From Pseudomonadota bacterium (GTDB lineage Bacteria; Desulfobacterota; Binatia; Binatales; Binataceae), in NCBI GenBank assembly GCA_021325025.1, contig JAJPHZ010000001.1, positions 45,580 to 109,579 of the forward strand: 64,000 nucleotides of DNA. Direction: 5' to 3'. How positions within the stretch are numbered: the stretch's first letter is position 1; each line of letters begins with the position of its first letter. Shown piece after piece: positions 1 through 8,727 of the stretch. Both the position numbers and the translations under genes were made by a program. The notes beneath the pieces were generated by a model. The model saw only the letters and a program-made list of their open reading frames with translations, made no database searches and was not told the origin of the DNA.

Positions 1-153
1 ATCCCGCGCCAACGCGAAGGCGCGTAGGTGGATCGCAAGGCCGGCGGACCAGAACGGGCGGTTGCGCTGGGGGGCGTGATCCGTGGGAAGCGCCCGCCCA
101 ATTCTGCGGACCTCGGCGCACCAGATTGTCAGTACGCTGCAGTCGGCCAGCTA

Positions 154-1590
154 TTAGCCTTTGATGACGGCAAACGGCTTGAGCCGGGCAACGCGCCGGG
201 TGATGCCGGCGGCTTCCAGCACCGCGACCACGTCGGCCACGTCCTTGTAGGAAGCGGGCATCTCCTCGGCCACGCCGGCTCGGCTTTGCGCGCGAACAGT
301 CACTCCCAGGGCTTGTAGTTCGGCATAAAGATCGCGGCCGCGCGCCTCGCGATAGGCCTTGGTGCGGCTCATCACCCGGCCCGCTCCATGGCACGACGAG
401 CCGAACGTCTCGCGCATCGCTCCTTCCAGTCCAATCAGCAGGAAGGAATAGCGGCCCATATCGCCCGGAATCAGGACCGGCTGGCCAAGCGTTCGATAAG
501 CTTGGGGAAGGGCAGGATGGCCGGGACCGAAGGCGCGGGTTGCGCCTTTACGATGGATGCACAGACGGCGGGGTTGTCCGTCGACCGCGTGCTCCTCGAA
601 CTTGGCGATGTTGTGGCAGACATCATAGATCAGCGTAAAGCCCAACTCGCGCCGCCCGATGCCCAACGCCGCCATGAAAGCATTGGCCGCCAGATGCATC
701 ATGACCTGCCGATTGCACCAGGCAAAGTTGGCCGCCGCCGCCATCGCACCCAGATAGTCCTGTCCCTCAGGCGAGCAGATCGGTACTGCCGCGAGCTGGC
801 GGTCGGGAAGAACGATTTCGTACTTCGACATCGCCGAACTGATTATCCTCAGGTAATCGTCGCAGGTCTGATGACCCAGGCCGCGCGAGCCGGAATGGAT
901 CAGCACCGTGACCTGCCCGAGCCGTATCCCCAGGGCGTCGGCAACTTGCGGCTCGTAAATGTGGTCGACGCGGCTGACCTCCAGAAAATGGTTGCCCGAG
1001 CCCAGCGTGCCCAACTGCTTGCGCCCGCGGTTGTAGGCATGCTCGCTGACCTTTTCCGGCTGGGCCATCGGCAGGCAACCGTTTTCTTCGGTATGCTCCA
1101 GATCTTCGGGAACGGCATAGCCGTGCGACAATGCCCACTGCGCGCCTTCCCGCACCACCTGGCGCAATTCCTCGACGCTGAGATTGGGGATAGCGCCCTG
1201 CGAACCCACACCGGCCGGGATCGCCTCGAACAGGGCATCGGCCAGACGGTCCACCTTGGGCGCGACTTCCTCGTAGGAAAGATTGGTACGCGCCAGGCGC
1301 ACACCGCAGTTGATGTCATAGCCGACGCCGCCGGGCGAAATCACGCCGCGGTCGGCGTCGATGCCCGCCACGCCCCCGATCGGAAAGCCGTAGCCCCAGT
1401 GGATATCAGGCATCGCCAGCGAATAGCCGACGATCCCGGGCAGGCAGGCGACGTTGGCGACCTGGAGCAGCGCGGGGTCGTCGCGGATTTCCTCCAGCAT
1501 CGGCTCGCTGATGTAGATACGGCCCGGAACCAGCATCGCCCCGGTCTTGGGAATTTCCCAAAGGTAGTCATGTATCTTGACCAGATTCAT
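154..1590 (-). CDS. rtcB: RNA-splicing ligase RtcB
   Basis: GTP- and Mn-dependent cytoplasmic RNA ligase that joins 2',3'-cyclic-phosphate (or 3'-phosphate) and 5'-hydroxyl RNA ends, used in RNA repair or tRNA splicing. The 478-residue product has the normal family length. Visible RtcB motifs are YDINCGVRL (about residues 91-99, metal-binding Asp and Cys), HSGSRGLGHQ, NFAWCNRQ, VCHNIAKFEEH, HRKGATRAFGPGH and SSCHGAGRVMSR near residue 400, whose His should be the guanylylated residue. The open frame extends further upstream, but homology begins at MNLVKIHDYLWEIP, so the ATG at 1590 is chosen. The upstream gene 1641-2111 reads the same way 50 bases away, suggesting a two-gene unit. No archease gene is nearby. 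Confidence 0.97.
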   Translation of the reverse strand: MNLVKIHDYLWEIPKTGAMLVPGRIYISEPMLEEIRDDPALLQVANVACLPGIVGYSLAMPDIHWGYGFPIGGVAGIDADRGVISPGGVGYDINCGVRLARTNLSYEEVAPKVDRLADALFEAIPAGVGSQGAIPNLSVEELRQVVREGAQWALSHGYAVPEDLEHTEENGCLPMAQPEKVSEHAYNRGRKQLGTLGSGNHFLEVSRVDHIYEPQVADALGIRLGQVTVLIHSGSRGLGHQTCDDYLRIISSAMSKYEIVLPDRQLAAVPICSPEGQDYLGAMAAAANFAWCNRQVMMHLAANAFMAALGIGRRELGFTLIYDVCHNIAKFEEHAVDGQPRRLCIHRKGATRAFGPGHPALPQAYRTLGQPVLIPGDMGRYSFLLIGLEGAMRETFGSSCHGAGRVMSRTKAYREARGRDLYAELQALGVTVRAQSRAGVAEEMPASYKDVADVVAVLEAAGITRRVARLKPFAVIKG

Positions 1591-1640
1591 TTGGCGTCCC
1601 ACCTGCGCAAGCCGCGCAGCCGGCACCGCGCCGTCGCGGC

Positions 1641-2111
1641 TCATCCCGGAGCAGCGTGCTGTCCGCCGGCCTTGTCGCGCTGCATGCTGGCCCATCGTCG
1701 CAGCCCGCGCCGCATGTATTCGGGATCGATATCGAGCGCCTCGCAGACGTTGTCGAAGGAAAACAGCCACTGCTTGTCCACGCGCTCGATCCATTCCGCA
1801 GCCTCGCGGAAGCGGTTCTGCCCGCGCCTGGTTGGAGAATTGAAATGCTTCATGTAGGTCTGGATGCCGTCCTCGAGGACCGCGAACATCAGTAGTTTCT
1901 CTCCCTCCAGTTCGTGCCTGCGCCGCATCAGCTCGTAGAACTGAACCGGCAGCATCACCTCGGGTTGAAACACCGCCGGGACCCGCTCCTCGGCTTCCTC
2001 ATGATTGCGGGCCAATGCGGCTCTTGCCGCCACCAAAGTCTTGGCTCCGAGGACTTTGGCCACGACGCGCAGGAGCCGGCCCACGCCCAGGCCTACGATT
2101 CCGCTTTTCAC
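1641..2111 (-). CDS. Conserved hypothetical protein upstream of rtcB
   Basis: Function not recognised. The 156-residue soluble protein has a charged, aromatic-rich C-terminal half (RRRHELEGEKLLMFAVLEDG, then FNSPTRRGQNRF and a final YMRRGLRRW) that looks like a compact helical domain. The N-terminal 25 residues are hydrophobic and basic. The GTG start at 2111 is chosen because a GGGAGGG ribosome-binding site lies about 8 bases upstream; the open frame continues to 2153 without a better site. It is transcribed toward rtcB with a 50-base gap, so a role linked to RNA repair is possible but rests only on position. Confidence 0.75.
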   Translation of the reverse strand: MKSGIVGLGVGRLLRVVAKVLGAKTLVAARAALARNHEEAEERVPAVFQPEVMLPVQFYELMRRRHELEGEKLLMFAVLEDGIQTYMKHFNSPTRRGQNRFREAAEWIERVDKQWLFSFDNVCEALDIDPEYMRRGLRRWASMQRDKAGGQHAAPG

Positions 2112-2225
2112 GCCGTGTCCCTCCCTGGGACAGCCCGGTACGATGCCCGGCAAGTCAATTTACTTAAAGCAATTTCCGAGCCTACGCCTAGAAGGCCGTT
2201 GAAAAAGGATTTTCACAGCCTGCTT

Positions 2226-2258
2226 CCCTCTCTCTTACCTCTCCCAGAGGGAGAAAAG
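2226..2258. repeat. Degenerate CTCTCCC/GGGAGAG palindromic repeat
   Basis: An intergenic stretch in which CCCTCTCTCTTACCTCTCCC is followed by AGAGGGAGAAAAG. It can fold as a hairpin around CTCCCAGAGGGAG. It resembles the short interspersed palindromes common between genes in many proteobacterial genomes. A more degenerate relative lies at 8581-8623. It sits upstream of the rtcB pair and downstream of the gene at 2345, where it could also act as a weak terminator. Confidence 0.4.
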
Positions 2259-2344
2259 ATTAAACAAGGGAGCCAGTTTTCTTATGCAGCGTGTTGAGCA
2301 CCACTTGCTTGGTAAACTCTGGACTCCTACTTCCTCAACACCTG

Positions 2345-2593
2345 CTAAGGCTCCTTCTTCAGACGGACCTGGACGCTGAGCGGCGCCACGTACTTCCATG
2401 GGTCGTGCGGCACTTTACGGTAGAAGTATTCGACCCCGGCGACTTCGTAGCAAACCAGCCGATCGTCCCCAAGCGGCAGGTGAACCCTGTCACCCACGTG
2501 CGGTACCGACGCGCCAGCTTCCTCCAGTGGCAAAATCCAACGCTCGGAACCGTCAACAAAAATGATGGCTTTCTCGGCTATCTCTGTTTTCAC
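2345..2593 (-). CDS. Small conserved hypothetical protein downstream of metK
   Basis: An 82-residue soluble protein of unknown function. It is rich in beta-type sequence (ERWILPLEEAGASVPHVGDRVHLP, then VCYEVAGVEYFYRK), which suggests a small beta-barrel, possibly binding a ligand or nucleic acid. The GTG start at 2593 follows a GGAG ribosome-binding site by about 8 bases. The open frame reaches 2650, but those extra residues overlap the metK end and look unnatural. It lies 53 bases downstream of metK on the same strand, so it is probably co-transcribed. Confidence 0.6.
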   Translation of the reverse strand: MKTEIAEKAIIFVDGSERWILPLEEAGASVPHVGDRVHLPLGDDRLVCYEVAGVEYFYRKVPHDPWKYVAPLSVQVRLKKEP

Positions 2594-2646
2594 GGCATTG
2601 GTCTCCTGGATCAAAGCGTGGGCACTGCCGCGCGCTCGATGGGCCA

Positions 2647-3807
2647 TCACAGCCCCGCTTTGCGCGCAAGCGCGGCGGCGCAGTCAGTGCGTTCCCAGGT
2701 AAACTCCGGCTCGTTGCGGCCGAAATGGCCATAAGCCGCGGTGCGCAGGTAAATCGGACGCAGCAGGTCCAGGCGTTCAATCATGGCGCGTGGGCGGAAG
2801 TCGAAGCTGTCGCGGATCAGCCGGTAGATGCGGTCTTCGGCAATCCGGTTGGTGCCATAAGTGGTCAAAGACATCGCCACCGGTTCGGCGATGCCAATCA
2901 CGTAGGCCAACATGAGTTCGATCCGCTCACACAGTCCCGCTGCCACGCAGTTCTTGGCCACGTAGCGCGCCATGTAGGCAGCCGAGCGGTCGACCTTGGT
3001 GGGATCCTTGCCGGAAAAGGCGCCGCCGCCGTGACGCGCGGCGCCGCCGTAGGCGTCGACCATTACCTTACGGCCGGTCATGCCGGTGTCGGATTGGGGA
3101 CCCCCGATTACGAACTTTCCGGTGGGATTGACAAAAAATCGCGTGCCGGCATCGACCATCGCCGGATCAAGTGCCGGCAGGCCCGCCTTGTGGATAATTT
3201 CCTGACGCACCGATTCCCGCAACCGCCCGTCTTCATCGAGTACGTCCGCGCTGTGCTGGCATGAGATGACCAGCGAATCGATCCTTGCCGGCCGGCCATT
3301 GTCATACTCCACGCACACCTGGGATTTGCCGTCCGGCCCCAGGTAGGGGAGCTGCCCCGACTTGCGCAGTTCGGCCAACTGCCGGCAGACTTTGTGCGCG
3401 AGCATGATCGGCAACGGCATGAGCTGCTCGGTCTCACGGCAGGCATAGCCGATCATCAAGCCCTGGTCGCCGGCGCCCCCGGTATCGACGCCCAGGGCGA
3501 TGTCGGGCGACTGGGGACCGATCGCGTTGAGCACCGCGCAGGTTTCGTGGTCAATCCCGTAATGGATGTCGGTGTAGCCGATGTCCTTGAGCACCCGCCG
3601 CACAGTGTTGGCCACGTCAACCTGAGCTGTGGTCCTGAGCTGTCCGCCCACCACGACCATGCCCAACGAGACAAAGCTGTCGCAGGCCACCCGCCCGTTC
3701 GGATCCTGACGCACAACCTCGTCGAGAATCGCGTCAGAAACCTGATCGCAAATCTTGTCGGGATGGCCTTCGGTGACCGACTCTGAGGCAAGCAGATACC
3801 GGTTCAT
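2647..3807 (-). CDS. metK: S-adenosylmethionine synthetase
   Basis: Makes S-adenosylmethionine from methionine and ATP in the cytoplasm. The product is 386 residues, the usual length. Family signatures are visible: [20 protein letters not shown] near the N-terminus, [12 protein letters not shown] in the middle, and the P-loop-like [19 protein letters not shown] in the C-terminal third. The ATG at 3807 ([14 protein letters not shown]) is chosen over the upstream extension because the conserved N-terminus starts there. The 133-base stretch upstream, between it and the DUF1329 gene, shows no SAM or SAH riboswitch that I could recognise. Confidence 0.98.
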   Translation of the reverse strand: MNRYLLASESVTEGHPDKICDQVSDAILDEVVRQDPNGRVACDSFVSLGMVVVGGQLRTTAQVDVANTVRRVLKDIGYTDIHYGIDHETCAVLNAIGPQSPDIALGVDTGGAGDQGLMIGYACRETEQLMPLPIMLAHKVCRQLAELRKSGQLPYLGPDGKSQVCVEYDNGRPARIDSLVISCQHSADVLDEDGRLRESVRQEIIHKAGLPALDPAMVDAGTRFFVNPTGKFVIGGPQSDTGMTGRKVMVDAYGGAARHGGGAFSGKDPTKVDRSAAYMARYVAKNCVAAGLCERIELMLAYVIGIAEPVAMSLTTYGTNRIAEDRIYRLIRDSFDFRPRAMIERLDLLRPIYLRTAAYGHFGRNEPEFTWERTDCAAALARKAGL

Positions 3808-3940
3808 ACTAATCCGCGGTGCAAGATACGAGCGCCCAGCCAACGGCCGGAGCATGAGCCACACCCTGCCCGGCCAAGGCCGCTGCGGGTCCGCACTCAG
3901 AGCGGGGACGGACCCGGCCGGTTCCAGCTCGCGCGTGCGG

Positions 3941-5293
3941 CTATCTCATAATCTGCGCCAGGCCGCTGGGCGTGGAGTACTTGTCAAAGTCCTGATACTT
4001 GGCAGGCGCGGCGCGGTTGGGCAGCAGGTCGTGACCGAATTTGTCCTGGGTCGAGACGTTGGTCATGTGATCGTTCTGAACGTCCCACACCGTGGAGGTC
4101 ACCGGTCCGGGAACGAACCCGATCTCCGGATCCTTGACCTCGCGCTGCGCCACCCAGGCCGTCTTCCACAGCTTGAGGTTGATGTCAAAGCTGTCCTCCC
4201 ACAGCGCATAGTGATTTTGGGCGTCCTCGTAGATGATGCGACTGCCCACGCAGTATCCGGCCTGCTTGTTGGGCACGCGGCGGACGTCAATCACGTCAAC
4301 GTCGCGCAACTGCCACTGTCCCCACGAAGGCTTGGGCCATCCCAGGGGCATGTAATAGTGGTTAGGGAAGTCGCCGCCCATCGGTTTGAAATCGCCGAAC
4401 AGGGCCAGAATCTTGCGCCGGCCCGAGAACCGCGCGTCGAACATCGCGATGCCGCCGTTAAAGCCCACGCTCTTGTAGTCATCCTGGATGTAGTCGGTGC
4501 CCAGCACCGGAGAGCAGCGCGCCGCCACCGACAGCCGGATCGACCGGCGCAACGAGGGAAGGAATACGTATAATTCCTGATTGCGCTGGTTGTCCTTGGG
4601 AAACAGCGTCAGTTGGGCGGTATACTTGGATTGCTCGGGCGCCTGGACCATCAGCCATTCGGTAAACCACAGGCCGGCGGCGCGCGGATCCTCCGCCGGC
4701 ACTCGCGGATCGGTGTTGTACGCTACCTGACGGTAGACATACTCTACCGTCTGACAAAAGATGCTGCCGAACCGGTCCTCGGTGCAGGTATGCAGCGGGT
4801 TGTCCGCCCCGCCCACCGCCAGATACGGAGCATAGGCGAACCACAGGTCGGCCAGCAGCTTGTAGCCCTTGTCGGGCTCCTCGGCATTGGGAAAGGGCTC
4901 GCCGCCGGTGTAGTTGGCGATATCGTTGTTGCCGTCGGCCAGATGCACCACGCGCACCGCAGCGGCATGCTTTTCGGTGAAATCCACGTAACTTCGGGGC
5001 AGCGGATAGCTGACCGTCGGTCCCACGTCGATTTCCACCTCCGGCGGCATCTTCCAGTAGTGACTGCCCTTGAACAGCTCGATCATCCCAAGGGGCATGT
5101 ACTGCTGATATTGCTGCCAGTTGCGCATGGTGATTCGAGTTCCGGGCGCGAGGGTGGCTTGATGGGCGGTGGCTGCAACCCAGTTCTCCATTGCCGCGGT
5201 TGGCGGCTCAGCCCGCTCCTGCGCCCCCGCACCAGCAGCGATAAACACGAGCGAAAGCAGCGATAAAAACCAGACACGCCAAGTGGTTACCAT
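3941..5293 (-). CDS. DUF1329 (LolA-like) envelope protein
   Basis: A 450-residue secreted protein. Residues 1-24 form a Sec signal peptide (basic start, hydrophobic core, AGAGA before QERAEPP). The rest matches the DUF1329 family, which adopts a LolA/LolB-like half-barrel and occurs in periplasm or outer membrane. Typical landmarks are the aromatic N-terminal region [12 protein letters not shown], a [17 protein letters not shown] segment, the central [22 protein letters not shown], and the C-terminal [17 protein letters not shown]. The molecular role is not established; related genes often accompany lipid or hydrophobic-substrate metabolism. Four or more Cys residues may form disulfides. It reads in the same direction as metK, with its own promoter region likely in 5294-5568. 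Confidence 0.9.
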   Translation of the reverse strand: MVTTWRVWFLSLLSLVFIAAGAGAQERAEPPTAAMENWVAATAHQATLAPGTRITMRNWQQYQQYMPLGMIELFKGSHYWKMPPEVEIDVGPTVSYPLPRSYVDFTEKHAAAVRVVHLADGNNDIANYTGGEPFPNAEEPDKGYKLLADLWFAYAPYLAVGGADNPLHTCTEDRFGSIFCQTVEYVYRQVAYNTDPRVPAEDPRAAGLWFTEWLMVQAPEQSKYTAQLTLFPKDNQRNQELYVFLPSLRRSIRLSVAARCSPVLGTDYIQDDYKSVGFNGGIAMFDARFSGRRKILALFGDFKPMGGDFPNHYYMPLGWPKPSWGQWQLRDVDVIDVRRVPNKQAGYCVGSRIIYEDAQNHYALWEDSFDINLKLWKTAWVAQREVKDPEIGFVPGPVTSTVWDVQNDHMTNVSTQDKFGHDLLPNRAAPAKYQDFDKYSTPSGLAQIMR

Positions 5294-5568
5294 GGCCTTG
5301 CTCCACTTTACTTTTGCACTTTACGGTTGATGCATTGAACGTGCCTGCGCGGGCCACAGATGGTGTGGACTCGCGGCGAGCCTGTTGGCTCCAACGGAGA
5401 CAGCAACTGACTCCAAAAGGTCGGCGAGAAACCGGATGGAATCATACCATCGCTTGCCGCGGCTATCGCTACGAGTCCGGCGCAGTTGCGGCCGGGCCTC
5501 TACCACGAGGTCGGGATGGCAACTGCGCGTCGTGCAACGCAGGCGCCGCCGCTGTGCACGTCGCAGCT

Positions 5569-6558
5569 TTACTGAATCAGCTTGACCGCGTAAGTGCCAA
5601 CATCGTGCGCAGTCCCGGAGATATCCATCGCGCCGTTTACAGATTGATAGGTGAACTGCCCGGTTATGTAACTGCTGTTGGAACCGTTATTCGCCGCGCC
5701 GGTAAGCCAGATCTCGGCGAAACCGTAGACGTTGAGCTGGCATGAGCCGTTGCATCCCGCACCGCCCAGACTCCAGTCCACCAACGGCACAGCCACGGCC
5801 CGCGGATCGTCGGCGCTGTGCGACGTGGCGCTGCCGCCGGGATCCAGGCTCATCCCTGCAGCAATAAGGTTGTTGACTTCGCCGATAAGGGTTTGGATGT
5901 TGGCAAAACCCGGGTTGGATGAAAGGCAGGCGCTGGCGGGAGGAGCGCACACCGACACCGTATTGGTAGGGTAGGGAATCGCGACCGCTGACCAGTCGCC
6001 CGAGCCGCTTACCCAACTGCCGCTGCCGTCATTTTTCTTGGCCGCGAAGGTCAGCGATTCGCCCGTATAATATGGGGTGGTGCACACCGGGATTGACGGC
6101 CCGCAGGCCTGCAAACCCAGCGGCAAGGCATTGTTGACGCTGCCCGCCGGCCCCGCCTGCGCCGCGGCGCTAACAGCTACCGTCGCGCTTGCCAAGCCCA
6201 GTAATCGGGCAAAGTAAAGCGGCACTACCCGTTTGACGGCCAGGCTCAACCTCCCGCCTTCCACACTTGGCCCAATTATATTGTCGGTGGCAACAATTCC
6301 ATTTCCCGCGGCGTAGTTTTCCGCCGTCGCCAGGGCATTGCAATTAGCCTGATCGGGAAGACATTTTGAGCCGGCTAGTACTGCCGCATCGACGGCCGTC
6401 TGCAAGCGCCCCTGGTTGAAGTATACATTTGCCACGTCCACCACCAGCCCCATCAGTCCGACGATAACCGGCAATGCAAACGTTGTGAGCATCAGGGCTT
6501 GACCCGATTCGCGCAGGCACCAGCCGAACAAGACCCTTTGCGTGACGTTGTCCCTCAT
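5569..6558 (-). CDS. TadG-like Flp pilus-assembly/secreted protein
   Basis: A 329-residue protein with a short basic N-terminus followed by one hydrophobic segment (about residues 20-45) and the TadE/TadG signature ESGQALMLTTFALPVIVGLMG, then DVANVYFNQGRLQTAVDAAVLAGSK. The rest is a Ser/Gly/Ala-rich extracytoplasmic region with several Cys. The family is anchored in the inner membrane and linked to Flp/Tad pili, but no other tad genes are in this window. The ATG at 6558 follows an excellent AAGGAGGCAGCA ribosome-binding site; the frame continues to 6972 with no family similarity, so that part is excluded. Confidence 0.85.
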   Translation of the reverse strand: MRDNVTQRVLFGWCLRESGQALMLTTFALPVIVGLMGLVVDVANVYFNQGRLQTAVDAAVLAGSKCLPDQANCNALATAENYAAGNGIVATDNIIGPSVEGGRLSLAVKRVVPLYFARLLGLASATVAVSAAAQAGPAGSVNNALPLGLQACGPSIPVCTTPYYTGESLTFAAKKNDGSGSWVSGSGDWSAVAIPYPTNTVSVCAPPASACLSSNPGFANIQTLIGEVNNLIAAGMSLDPGGSATSHSADDPRAVAVPLVDWSLGGAGCNGSCQLNVYGFAEIWLTGAANNGSNSSYITGQFTYQSVNGAMDISGTAHDVGTYAVKLIQ

Positions 6559-6740
6559 TGCTGCCTCCTTCGAGTTCGACCACCGAAACGTGGTTGGTTG
6601 CTGTCGTCCAAATCGGCTGGGAACCCACCCGCGCGCGAATAGCCGGGGTGAGGCGAACAGCATCGGGCGGCCCCGGCCCTGCTGTAGCAATTTGTAGCAT
6701 AGTGCTCCATCGGGACAGATAACCATAAGTTCTGATTTAC

Positions 6741-6752
6741 TACCAAATGGTA
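6741..6752. promoter_or_regulatory. Palindrome in the probable tadG-like promoter region
   Basis: TACCA-AA-TGGTA is a perfect 12-base palindrome, flanked by TTTAC on the left and AAA on the right. It lies in an AT-rich island about 185 bases upstream of the tadG-like start at 6558. It could be an operator, but no regulator is known. Confidence 0.25.
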
Positions 6753-7404
6753 AATGCAAGGAACGGGCCGGTGCCTCCGGCCCTGCGGCTGCGGAGCCCG
6801 GCGTGCGGCGAGGCCCACGCGAGGGTGTGCGATTAACCGGCGCAGCGCTCAGCTCTCTTACGCCCGCCTGCGGTTTAACGCCGGATTTTATCGATGGTGG
6901 GCAGGAGCAGAGGCGCCGCCTTGCCCAAGTTGCTGTTCGATGTGGACAACGTCTTTGCGGCGGCGGGAGCAACTCGATGCGGCGGCGAAGAAAACCGCGG
7001 CGTGTTTTGCTTCCTGCAAAACGCGCAGGAAGGTTTTACGCTGCCGGCTCGCGCACAAAAGGTGAAACATCCCCGTTCAGCGACCGTTCGCGGGCGGCTG
7101 CGTTAACCACGGCCGCGTTTTTTCCGGAACCGTTGACAATGCCTGGGGAAGTGCCAGCGCGTCCTTGCCCGCCAACGACGCGCGAGTCGCTCGCGCCTCC
7201 TTATGCGTCGGCTCGGGTCCGCCTTCTCCCGACTCCATGATGCTCCGCATCAATCGGTGGGCCGCGAAACAATCCTCGCGCATCCTGGCCCACGGGCGGC
7301 CCGAGCACTCAGGTTTTGCTTCGGGCTGCTGACGTGCAAGGGCGGCCCGGCGCCAAGCGCGGGCGAACTGTGAACAACTGAACGTGATCTCAAAGGCACG
7401 ACGA

Positions 7405-7426
7405 CGCTACCCGGTTACGGGTAGCG
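7405..7426. terminator. Hairpin, possible terminator of the 7472 gene
   Basis: A perfect 9-base stem (CGCTACCCG and CGGGTAGCG) with a GTTA loop. It begins about 45 bases beyond the stop codon of the minus-strand gene ending at 7472. The T-tract after it is weak in both directions, so it may be a modest intrinsic terminator or a transcript-stabilising hairpin. Confidence 0.5.
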
Positions 7427-7471
7427 TTTGCCGCGCCGGGTTGTGTTTGCTTTTAGTTGGGGCGAGTCCGC

Positions 7472-7966
7472 TCAATCGTTGCCGCGGCGCGGCGACTTCT
7501 TGGGTCCGCACGGCGGTCCCGGCTTACCCTTGCATCCGGGCGGCGGGTCAGCCTTGGCGGACATCACGGCCGGGCCGGCATTGATCGAGGCGGCAGAGGT
7601 CAATTGGATGCCCGGTTGCGCGGAGGCCAAGGGGCTTGCGGCCGAGGACAACGACCAATTCACGGTCAGGCCGGTCGCACCCAGGTAGCTGGCAACCGTC
7701 TGGCTTTGCATCCCGCCGTCGGCCGCATCCAGGGTGATGAAATACTGGCCGGGAGCAAGACCGGAGATGACATACTGGCCGCGTGCGTCGGTGGTGGCCG
7801 CCCCACTTGCTGCACCGTCGGCACCGTGAACCACGACCTTCGCTCCCGCCACGGCCCGGCCGTCGCGGTCAGCGACGGTTCCGACCAGGTCTTCCCCGAG
7901 CGCAGGACTGACCAAAGCCAACGTCAGCATACAGCTAGCAAACACCGCCGGCAGTGATTTGCTCAT
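7472..7966 (-). CDS. Secreted carboxypeptidase-regulatory-like (Ig-fold) protein
   Basis: A 164-residue secreted protein. Residues 1-24 look like a signal peptide (MSKSLPAVFASCMLTLALVS, then PALGED). Residues 25-105 match the carboxypeptidase-regulatory-like beta-sandwich, with LVGTVADRDGRAVAGAKVVV, an ARGQYVISGLAPGQYFITLDA strand pair, and a threonine-rich end strand. The C-terminal 60 residues are low-complexity and end in a Pro/Gly/Cys/Lys tail (PPPGCKGKPGPPCGPKKSP). Such proteins are frequent near exopolysaccharide or surface-structure loci, and this one is divergent from the locus starting at 8728. The exact role is unknown. Confidence 0.75.
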   Translation of the reverse strand: MSKSLPAVFASCMLTLALVSPALGEDLVGTVADRDGRAVAGAKVVVHGADGAASGAATTDARGQYVISGLAPGQYFITLDAADGGMQSQTVASYLGATGLTVNWSLSSAASPLASAQPGIQLTSAASINAGPAVMSAKADPPPGCKGKPGPPCGPKKSPRRGND

Positions 7967-8727
7967 GACTTGCGCCTCCCCGGAACCTTGCCTGGATAAT
8001 CTAGGTCAGAATGGTGAGAAAAAGCAAGTCCGAAGTCGCCCGTTTGTGACAATACGTTAAGGTTAGACCAATTGGCGATCGGTTGCATTCCATTGAGGCG
8101 TTTAGACATCAGAATTGCTAAAAAAATTTCTTTTTGCACAAGTCCGAAAGATCGGCATCCATTTGGGGATTTTTGTCTAAGTAGCAAATTCTAACTGGCT
8201 GAAACAAATCGTAAGATTTGCAATCTGGTCATTGATGTGCTATGCAGACCATACCCGGTCCTAGCAGAACCTGGCCACACGGGGCCCGAATAAATAGAGT
8301 TGGCAAAAACTAGGGGCAGGGGTGTTACAACAGATTGGCCGCTTGGCCCCTCTCATCGCCGGCGCTCAAGGTGGGAGGGCTCCTTTGCGGAAGGGCGGAC
8401 GCTTCGTTTGAAGCCATCGGAGCCACAGTGACTTGTGTGAGTTACCGTCCTGACTTTGTCATGCTGCTCCTTTCTGCTCCTGTCAGCTCATCTCAAAAGT
8501 GGCCAATTATGCAATGTGACCGCAGTGAAGAAATTTTTCTTTGCACCAGCAGCTTGCGGAGAAAGATATCTTCCGCGACCTGCTCCCTCACTCTGGGCTC
8601 TCACGGAGAGAGAGAAGTAGAGGAAAGCCGCCATCTTTTATCCAAGCTACGGAATGCCCGCCGTCAAGATGCACTCCCCGCTCGAGTTTTTCGGCAGGCC
8701 GCCAAATCGGCTCCGAGCGTTGCCTCC
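7967..8727. other. Divergent regulatory region and leader before the polysaccharide locus
   Basis: About 760 bases between the gene starting at 7966 (minus) and the export lipoprotein at 8728 (plus). The part from 8000 to 8300 is much more AT-rich than its surroundings and should contain the divergent promoters. A small CAAATC-GTAA-GATTTG hairpin lies at 8205-8220. The open frame reaching back to 8335 has unnatural composition upstream of 8728. A search for a sigma-54 GG-N10-GC pattern by eye found none. Confidence 0.5.
8581..8623. repeat. Degenerate copy of the CTCCCTC/GAGAGAG repeat
   Basis: TGCTCCCTCACTCTGGGCTC followed by TCACGGAGAGAGAGAAGTAG is an imperfect inverted repeat. Its order and bases resemble the repeat at 2226-2258. 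It lies in the untranslated leader of the polysaccharide locus, about 105 bases before the first start codon. Confidence 0.3.

Larger units (their letters stand above)
6559..7471. other. Long intergenic region without a convincing gene
   Basis: About 900 bases between the TadG-like gene and the gene at 7472. Short open frames exist in several frames, but none has a good start site, a family motif or natural composition. It holds a GGGCCGG-TGCCT-CCGGCCC hairpin at 6765-6783, a TACCA-AA-TGGTA palindrome at 6741-6752 in AT-rich DNA suited to the tadG-like promoter, and the stronger hairpin at 7405-7426. Confidence 0.5.

Noticed and set aside
388..1857. A 489-codon plus-strand open frame
   Set aside because: It is antisense to rtcB, has no family motif and arises from the GC-rich third positions of the real gene.
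2725..3786. Plus-strand open frames opposite metK
   Set aside because: They mirror metK, which has every family signature; the reverse frames have none.
3808..3940. Possible SAM or SAH riboswitch upstream of metK
   Set aside because: No conserved core sequence or pairing pattern of a known class could be found by eye.
6754..7283. Several short open frames in the gap after the TadG-like gene
   Set aside because: They overlap each other in different frames, lack ribosome-binding sites and read as low-complexity Arg/Ala-rich sequence.
7963..8187. A 74-codon minus-strand frame in front of the 7472 gene
   Set aside because: It overlaps the start of a gene with a real signal peptide, and lies in the AT-rich promoter region.
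8001..8727. Sigma-54 promoter for the polysaccharide locus
   Set aside because: Candidate TTGGCA and TGGCC stretches do not have GC at the required 10-base spacing.
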